Origin: Bacteroidales bacterium
GTDB lineage: Bacteria > Bacteroidota > Bacteroidia > Bacteroidales > UBA12170
Direction of reading: 5' to 3'
DNA: 38,966 nt
Assembly: GCA_027858955.1 (NCBI GenBank)
Contig: JAQIBR010000085.1
Span: 1 to 38,966 of the forward strand
The number at the start of each line of letters is the position of its first letter. Position 1 is the first letter of the stretch. Under the pieces are notes generated by a model. The model was not told the origin of the DNA, did not search any database, and saw only the letters and a program-made list of their open reading frames with translations. Positions 33,499 to 38,966 of this stretch are shown here, one piece after another. The translations under genes and the position numbers were made by a program.

Positions 33499-36114
33499 TC
33501 AATCCATCAATAGTGCATTAAACAAAAATTTATAAACTCCACTGGTTGAAGATCTAAACTGAGGACTAAAAGCAAAGAAAGCCATTTGTCCTTCCCCTTT
33601 TTTAATCCATACAGCAGCAGGTAGTTTTGCTAATAAACCTTCATTTTCCATATAGCCACTTGGGCAAATATTGTCTTTTGGGAATGTTGCCACAACACGA
33701 CGATCGCTATCAAAACCCGGCATACTAGTCTGAAAAACCGGATTCCCTCTATAAAATATATTTGCGGTTTCTTCCAATCCATATGTAAGTGGATGATTTG
33801 GTTTAACATTTACTGTAGCCAAAGAACCGGCAACATACAAACCTTTTTTCTTTAATTGACTGGAAATATTAGATATAGGCAAACTAAACTCTTCATCTTC
33901 TTTTTCAATACTAATTTTCATCGGGCTCATAAACATATCTGTAGAATTACCCCAGCTTACTACGTTTCCTCCATTCTGAACAAATTCCATTACTCTTTTC
34001 AATCCTTCTTTTCCCATTCCTTTGGCATATTCTGGAGGCAAACTACTGGGGTTATATTCACCTGATGAACCTTTACGTTTTCCTTCCAATAAAATATCTT
34101 TGGATGAAGATGGAAATACAAGCACATCAAAAGCGGATAAATCAAGCGTTTTTAATTCATCGGGACGAATAAGCTGAAAAGGAATATGATGACTATCCAA
34201 AACATAACGAGTCCAACCGGCATCCATATCATGATTCCAAGTTTCTATAAATCCAATTTTAGGATTATTCAGCTTGACAAGGCCTTCAATTTTTTCCTTC
34301 GAAAATTCTGCAAATACAGCATTATCTTTCAAATTATCCTGAATGAGATGTTTATTCTTTGCACTCAATTTAACCGCAAAGCTTCCTTGTTTAGCTGATT
34401 CAAAGTCATTTGTGAGACGATAAACTGTTTGTCCTTCACTCATCAATTCAAATGCTACAGCAAAGCTTTTATTTTGAGCTACCGGTAAAATAACATAATC
34501 AGCATCGGCTTCCAGCTCACCTGAAATAGTAATTTTTTCGGTAATAAGGCCGAGTTTATTTCCAAGATCAGCTACTTTATCATTAATCTCAAACGATTTC
34601 AAGCCCATATGCAGAGGCAGCGACCAAGATGTTATATCGTAGGGCTTTATCATCGGGCCATCTTTTGAATAATGACGAACAGGAAATTCCTGATTTTCCA
34701 TTACTTCTTTAACAAAAGCGCGGAAAGGTTGAGAAAGAGGAACAACCACTGAACCTTTTTCGAAAATAGTTTGATTTATAATCACTTTCTCTTTTAATTG
34801 CGAGATTTGAATTCCATGTTCCAACATCAAATTGACAAATGCAATTAATTGTCCTTGATCATGCTGAGATTTTGGTAAGATATAATAATATGGTGCTTGT
34901 GTTGCTCCTAATTTAATCTCCTTTTTACATAAATTATTGGTATAACTCAAAATCTCTTTTTTATGAAAAGAAGCTGTTTTAATAATAGATTTGGTAGAAA
35001 CCAGTTCTAATTGAATAATGTCATTCAATGTCCACCATCCTCCCATCCAAGGATCTGGCATATTGGCACTTATTTCATATTCAGCTAATCCCTTGCCACT
35101 AACAGATAATTCGTTTGGCTCTATATATATTGATGTTGCATCATCAACACTGGCAGCTTCAGTTAAAAAAGCCATTACATTTTTCCATAGGCATGTTTCC
35201 GTTGATCCAGGCCAATAATTATCAAATGCATAACCTTGTGAAACTCCTTTCAGTCCTGCTCCCGTGAGATCTTTTATCATATTGGTTCCAAACAATCCAT
35301 TCCAATTCCATAAACCTGGATCAATATTTTCGGCTATTGGATCATGGTTGGGCGGTACAAAATATCGAGGTCCACGTGATCCCATTTGGTGTTTTTCCAC
35401 CATAACTTGAGGAAACCATGTGGTACTTGTTATGGTTGAGATAGCACGTGAATCTGATTGAGATAATGTAATAAAATCGCGATTATTATCATGACCTACA
35501 TATTTATGATACAAACCCGGTAATGTTGCACCCTCATACTTAGTTCCTTTATATTTCAGGTAATTATTGACGACCATATTCATACCGTCAGGATTGTGAT
35601 TGGGCACCATCATATACACCACATCATCGAAATAAGAAAGCATTTGAGGATCAGTAGTTGTAGCATAATCATACGCAATTAAGGAAGCTGCTTGGGCCGG
35701 CCCAACTTCAGAAGAATGCATTGATAATGTGGCTAAGAAAAATACTCTGGCATCTTCAATAAGTTTTGCTTGCTCATCAGGAGAAAGATTAGGATTAAGC
35801 ATTATCTCTCGATTCAATACCTTTAGCTTATCTAGATTTTGAATATTTTTTTCAGATGAAATAAACAATAGATACATTGGTTTTCCCATCGGGCTTTCGC
35901 CGATTTGCTCCATTTTAAGACGAGGAGAACTTTTGTCCAAAATTTTTAAATAATCGATTAATTGCTCATAAGTAAATAAATTACCTTCACTTCCAGGCTG
36001 AAAACCAAAATAGTCAATTGGTTTAACAATATTCGAAGTTGTTTGTGCTTGAACATAAAAAATACTCATTAATAAAAATGACAAGCTGATAAATGCTAAA
36101 TACTTCTTTTTCAT
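33499..36114 (-). CDS. Secreted M14-family zinc carboxypeptidase
   Basis: An 871-residue exported peptidase with a signal peptide (hydrophobic 5-20, cleaved near VQAQ). The peptidase domain occupies about 45-330, with zinc ligands H133 and E136 (MHSSEVGP) and H242 (VEKHQMGSRGP). The substrate arginine is R212 (HDNNRDF), and the candidate catalytic glutamate is E319 (FLTEAAS). Further on, about 610-760 resembles a class I glutamine-amidotransferase/DJ-1-like fold (DMDAGWTRYVLD, FDVLVFPSS, VMEFVQNGGNVVSWG), as in some large Bacteroidota M14 proteins. It probably trims peptides in the periplasm or outside the cell. It is a single gene, convergent with hipBA. Confidence 0.88.
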   Translation of the reverse strand: MKKKYLAFISLSFLLMSIFYVQAQTTSNIVKPIDYFGFQPGSEGNLFTYEQLIDYLKILDKSSPRLKMEQIGESPMGKPMYLLFISSEKNIQNLDKLKVLNREIMLNPNLSPDEQAKLIEDARVFFLATLSMHSSEVGPAQAASLIAYDYATTTDPQMLSYFDDVVYMMVPNHNPDGMNMVVNNYLKYKGTKYEGATLPGLYHKYVGHDNNRDFITLSQSDSRAISTITSTTWFPQVMVEKHQMGSRGPRYFVPPNHDPIAENIDPGLWNWNGLFGTNMIKDLTGAGLKGVSQGYAFDNYWPGSTETCLWKNVMAFLTEAASVDDATSIYIEPNELSVSGKGLAEYEISANMPDPWMGGWWTLNDIIQLELVSTKSIIKTASFHKKEILSYTNNLCKKEIKLGATQAPYYYILPKSQHDQGQLIAFVNLMLEHGIQISQLKEKVIINQTIFEKGSVVVPLSQPFRAFVKEVMENQEFPVRHYSKDGPMIKPYDITSWSLPLHMGLKSFEINDKVADLGNKLGLITEKITISGELEADADYVILPVAQNKSFAVAFELMSEGQTVYRLTNDFESAKQGSFAVKLSAKNKHLIQDNLKDNAVFAEFSKEKIEGLVKLNNPKIGFIETWNHDMDAGWTRYVLDSHHIPFQLIRPDELKTLDLSAFDVLVFPSSSKDILLEGKRKGSSGEYNPSSLPPEYAKGMGKEGLKRVMEFVQNGGNVVSWGNSTDMFMSPMKISIEKEDEEFSLPISNISSQLKKKGLYVAGSLATVNVKPNHPLTYGLEETANIFYRGNPVFQTSMPGFDSDRRVVATFPKDNICPSGYMENEGLLAKLPAAVWIKKGEGQMAFFAFSPQFRSSTSGVYKFLFNALLMD

Positions 36115-36242
36115 AGATTTATGATTTAGATTGGTTAATGATTGTTAAGGTTAATTGATAAATGGCTCATGTTTTCGATGCTAAATTAAAAAAACAATTG
36201 TATTTTTAATCCAATTAAAAAATTAATCAAATTTATTGCCTT

Positions 36243-36767
36243 ATGAAAAACATTAAATTGGTCTTATTATTAATTTTTAGTATTCTAATTAGTCCTTCTT
36301 TTAGTCAAAATTTTGTAGATCTAAAAAGCGGCAGAGATACAGAAGTAAATGGTATTTTAGTAAGTTTTAATACTGTTACAAAGGGAACAAAAAGAGGAAA
36401 TGATCTATATCGTCTTACGGTAACTATTACCAATCGGGGAAATGATTATATGCGTATCTTCAATCATTCACCAGAGGTATTTATAAAAAAGCCCGAAAAT
36501 GCAATTGCTTATTTCCAAATTACAAATGCCACAGGAAAAGCACTGTCTGCCACCAATGCTTATTTTTATCCAAAACCAATGTATATTAAAGTTCCTTATA
36601 AATGCAAGAAGTGTCCGCCTATAAAGAAAGATGAAGATCCTTACGAACATTATACTAAATCGGTCATAGTTGGTACTCAATTTGTTTCCGGATCAACATT
36701 AAATAAGGTGCTCAATATTCGCGTTCCTGAAGGAGAGACACCTACTGTTAGAGTGATGATTTATTAG
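36243..36767 (+). CDS. Small secreted protein of unknown function
   Basis: A 174-residue protein that I do not recognise. A signal peptide (KLVLLLIFSILISPSFSQ) ends near residue 22. The mature chain looks like a single beta-sandwich: LVSFNTVTKGTKRG, YRLTVTITNRGNDYMRIF, FQITNATGK and a C-terminal RVPEGETPTVRVMIY. This is the pattern of secreted Ig-like or DUF-type folds with a conserved NRG turn. A CKKC pair near residues 121-124 could form a disulfide or bind metal. It is divergent from the M14 peptidase; a minus-strand TAAATTTG box at 36228-36235 may belong to that gene. Confidence 0.7.
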   Translation: MKNIKLVLLLIFSILISPSFSQNFVDLKSGRDTEVNGILVSFNTVTKGTKRGNDLYRLTVTITNRGNDYMRIFNHSPEVFIKKPENAIAYFQITNATGKALSATNAYFYPKPMYIKVPYKCKKCPPIKKDEDPYEHYTKSVIVGTQFVSGSTLNKVLNIRVPEGETPTVRVMIY

Positions 36768-36833
36768 CTATTCAAATACATCTTTGCATCATCCAATAAG
36801 TTGACTTGACCATAAATTATCAAAAGCGAAATA

Positions 36834-37733
36834 ATGATTTCAATTTGTATTCCTATTTATAATTTTAATATTTCGCAATTAATTTATGAACTATCACAGC
36901 AATTATCAAGCACTGAAGTTCCCATGGAACTTATACTTATAGATGATTGCTCAAGCGAAGAGTTTAAACAACTCAATGAATCTTCGTGTAAAAATCATAC
37001 ATATATTGAGCTAGACAAAAATATTGGACGAGCCAGAATTAGAAATCTATTCGTCGAATATGCTCAATATGAGAATCTTCTATTTCTTGATTGCGACTCA
37101 CTTATTATTTCAAATGATTTTTTATCGAATTATATTAATGCTATAAAAAAAGGAACAAATAACATTATTTGTGGCGGAAGAATTTATGATAGTGTAAAGC
37201 CTGAAAAGAATAAGATTTTACGATGGAAATATGGAGTGAAGAGAGAAAGTCTACTTGCCAAAGAACGTAATATTCAGCCACATAAATCGTTTATGACCAA
37301 TAATTTTTTGATAAAAAAGAAAATTCTTGCAGAAATAAAATTTGACGAAAGACTGCGTGAATATGGCCATGAAGATACTTTATTCGGATTTGAGCTAAAG
37401 AAAAACGACATTGCTATTAAACATATCGAAAACCCTGTTCTTAATGGTGATATTGAAGATAATAAAGAATATATAGCAAAAACCGAGAAAGGAATTCTAA
37501 ATCTAATTTTAATAGCAAATAATGCGGGCGATGATTTTATTCAAGAAGTATCAATACTGCGTTTCTACCATAAAATAAACGCTAAAAAACTAATAGTATT
37601 TATTGATATTCTATTTCCATTTCTTAAGCCTTTTATAAAATACTTTTTGGTTAATGGATATGCAAACCTCCAATTACTTGATTTTTATAAATTAGGCATT
37701 CTTATTAAAAATTATAAAAAAAATCAACTTTGA
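36834..37733 (+). CDS. Family 2 glycosyltransferase
   Basis: A 299-residue GT-A-fold glycosyltransferase. ISICIPIYN at the start, the LILIDDCSSEE nucleotide-sugar binding segment (D37, D38), the KNIGRARIRN motif near 62-71 and the metal-binding LDCDS (D86, D88) are all typical. REYGHEDTLFGFEL near 175-188 is the equivalent of the (E/D)D acceptor-site motif. A hydrophobic C-terminal stretch (about 254-275) may associate with the membrane. It likely adds a sugar to a surface glycan or protein. Neighbours give no clue, and the nucleotide-sugar genes at 10413-13611 are about 23 kb away. Confidence 0.85.
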   Translation: MISICIPIYNFNISQLIYELSQQLSSTEVPMELILIDDCSSEEFKQLNESSCKNHTYIELDKNIGRARIRNLFVEYAQYENLLFLDCDSLIISNDFLSNYINAIKKGTNNIICGGRIYDSVKPEKNKILRWKYGVKRESLLAKERNIQPHKSFMTNNFLIKKKILAEIKFDERLREYGHEDTLFGFELKKNDIAIKHIENPVLNGDIEDNKEYIAKTEKGILNLILIANNAGDDFIQEVSILRFYHKINAKKLIVFIDILFPFLKPFIKYFLVNGYANLQLLDFYKLGILIKNYKKNQL

Positions 37734-37761
37734 GTTAACAACAACAATTTAAAAATATTTC

Positions 37762-37933
37762 GAAACTGTCTAAATTTCTTTTTAAAAATTGCCGATCTTA
37801 AAAAATTTAGTGCTTTTTTTGGTGCTTTTGTGGCGAAAAAAATAGGCCACCAAGTCACCAATTCACCAAAACTCACTAAAAAACAAAATAAAAAACTAGG
37901 AAAACATTATATAATTAAATTTTAGACAGTTTC
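37762..37933. repeat. MITE-like inverted-repeat element upstream of the serine hydrolase
   Basis: About 172 bp bounded by perfect 13-base inverted repeats, GAAACTGTCTAAA at 37762-37774 and its complement at 37921-37933. The interior is a second, imperfect inverted pair: TTTTGGTGCTTTTGTGGCG near 37817-37835 faces GGCCACCAAGTCACCAA at about 37845-37861. No reading frame is present. It ends 26 bases before the hydrolase ATG, so it may carry or replace the promoter region. Confidence 0.55.
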
Positions 37934-37959
37934 TTGATTTAATGCTTTAAACTTTAATT

Positions 37960-38966
37960 ATGAGAAAAATTTTAGCAGGTTTACTTTTTTTCAGTTTTAT
38001 CGGCTGCAATTCAGAAAATGATTGCATATATCAAAAACCAAAAGACATTAAAGATGGATTAACTGTTTCTACTTTAGAAGAACACAATTTGAATAAATCA
38101 GTTTTCGATAAAATTAATGATGATATCTGTGAAGGAAAATATGGAAATATACACAGCTTGCTTGTAATAGAAAGCAACGAATTGGTTATTGAACAGTATT
38201 ATAATGGCTGGAAAAGAGACAGGCTTCATATGCTCGCTTCTAACACCAAAAGTTTTAATTCTTTATTGATTGGTATTGCAATAGAACAAGGAAAAATTCC
38301 TGATGTAAATCAGAAAATGCTTAGCTACTTTCCGGAATACGAAGCAAATGAAAAAGATCCCAGAAAACATCTAATTACTATTAAAGATTTATTGTCGATG
38401 ATGTCAGGTTTTGCGTGGGATGAGCAATCTTTACCTCTAACAGACCCAAATAATATGGGAAGACAAATGGATAAAACTGATGACTGGCTGAAATCATCAT
38501 TAGAGTTAGCAATGGATACAATACCAGGCACAAAATATGTTTATAGTGGACCTAACAATATTATTTTAAGTGAAATTATTAAAAGAGCAACTGGACAAAC
38601 TATTGCCGAATTTGCAGAAGAAAATCTTTTTGAACCACTGGGTATAAAAGAATATGACTGGTTATCTAAAAATGGTATTTACGATAGTGGTGGTGGACTC
38701 AATTTAAAACCGAGAGACATTGCCAAATATGGCCTAATGCATCTTAACAAAGGAAAATGGGGCAATAAAACAATTGTATCAGAACAATGGATAGAGGAAG
38801 TTTTTCATCCTTATATCGAAATTAAACATCCTTTTTATAGTTGCTATCAATGGCAAATGGCAAAAACAGATTTGGGCTTTGATGTTTGGTTTATTCCCGG
38901 AAATGGTGGTCAAATTATAAATATAGTCCCTGCATTAAATATGGTGATAGTGCTTAACGCCGATAA
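37960..38966 (+). CDS. Beta-lactamase-family serine hydrolase (lipoprotein; 3' end outside the window)
   Basis: At least 335 residues, open to the window end. The signal peptide has a lipobox ending in C16 (FSFIGCNS), so it is a lipoprotein. The fold is that of class C beta-lactamase-like/penicillin-binding hydrolases: the nucleophile motif is SNTK in ASNTKSFNSLL near residue 93, with MMSGFAWDE, YSGPNNIILSEIIKRATG and a C-terminal WFIPGNGGQI in place of the KTG/HxG box. Such proteins include esterases, D-aminopeptidases and peptidoglycan-related hydrolases; the substrate is unknown. The ATG at 37960 is the first in frame and begins a good signal peptide. Confidence 0.85.
   Translation, partial: MRKILAGLLFFSFIGCNSENDCIYQKPKDIKDGLTVSTLEEHNLNKSVFDKINDDICEGKYGNIHSLLVIESNELVIEQYYNGWKRDRLHMLASNTKSFNSLLIGIAIEQGKIPDVNQKMLSYFPEYEANEKDPRKHLITIKDLLSMMSGFAWDEQSLPLTDPNNMGRQMDKTDDWLKSSLELAMDTIPGTKYVYSGPNNIILSEIIKRATGQTIAEFAEENLFEPLGIKEYDWLSKNGIYDSGGGLNLKPRDIAKYGLMHLNKGKWGNKTIVSEQWIEEVFHPYIEIKHPFYSCYQWQMAKTDLGFDVWFIPGNGGQIINIVPALNMVIVLNAD

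Overview
The window looks like a chromosomal segment of a Bacteroidota, most likely a marine or sediment member of the Bacteroidales/Marinilabiliales lineage; the order-level placement is inference from gene content only. The DNA is AT-rich. Start codons lack clear Shine-Dalgarno sequences, and several genes are preceded by the Bacteroidota -7 box TAnnTTTG. It also carries typical Bacteroidota families: a type IX secretion plug protein, a DUF3108 protein, an LruC-domain lipoprotein, DUF6452/DUF6048 proteins and an FtsX/MacB-type permease of about 800 aa. I see no rRNA, tRNA, CRISPR array, phage or transposase gene.

Layout. 1-2758 (+): the 3' end of an unrecognised gene and an ABC permease. 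2755-3555 (-): DUF3108 protein. 3618-10099 (-): a fatty-acid block made of a membrane iron-sulfur oxidoreductase of the EtfAB:quinone oxidoreductase (EMO-like) type, a hotdog thioesterase and two long-chain acyl-CoA synthetases. 10413-13611 (+): nucleotide-sugar enzymes Ugd, UDP-xylose synthase and RmlD. 13614-20719 (-): the complete Na+-translocating NADH:quinone reductase operon nqrABCDEF, followed by the flavin transferase apbE. A short inverted-repeat element and a terminator lie between nqrF and apbE. 21199-26825 (+): T9SS plug, LruC lipoprotein and a fused ADP-forming acyl-CoA (acetate-CoA) ligase. 27108-28610 (-): menaquinone genes menF and menI. 28710-31632 (+): a DksA-like zinc-finger protein, then an overlapping four-gene unit of DUF6452, DUF6048, a beta-barrel protein and a HAD phosphatase. 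31859-33418 (+): a hipBA-type toxin-antitoxin pair with two matching palindromes at its promoter. 33499-36114 (-): a large secreted M14 peptidase. 36243-38966 (+): a small secreted protein, a family 2 glycosyltransferase, a second inverted-repeat element and a serine hydrolase cut by the window end.

How the parts fit. Much of the window concerns energy metabolism around a menaquinone pool. Fatty acids are activated to acyl-CoA, electrons from their oxidation could enter the quinone pool through the EMO-like protein, NADH is oxidised by Na+-NQR (whose subunits receive FMN from ApbE), MenF and MenI contribute to menaquinone, and the ADP-forming ligase can recover ATP from acyl-CoA. The strongest leads for follow-up are these: loss of all four cluster-ligand positions in the first CCG domain of the EMO-like protein; an identical rare palindrome upstream of both the oxidoreductase and an acyl-CoA synthetase; two MITE-like inverted-repeat elements; paired palindromes at hipBA; and the overlapping DUF6452-DUF6048-barrel-HAD operon.
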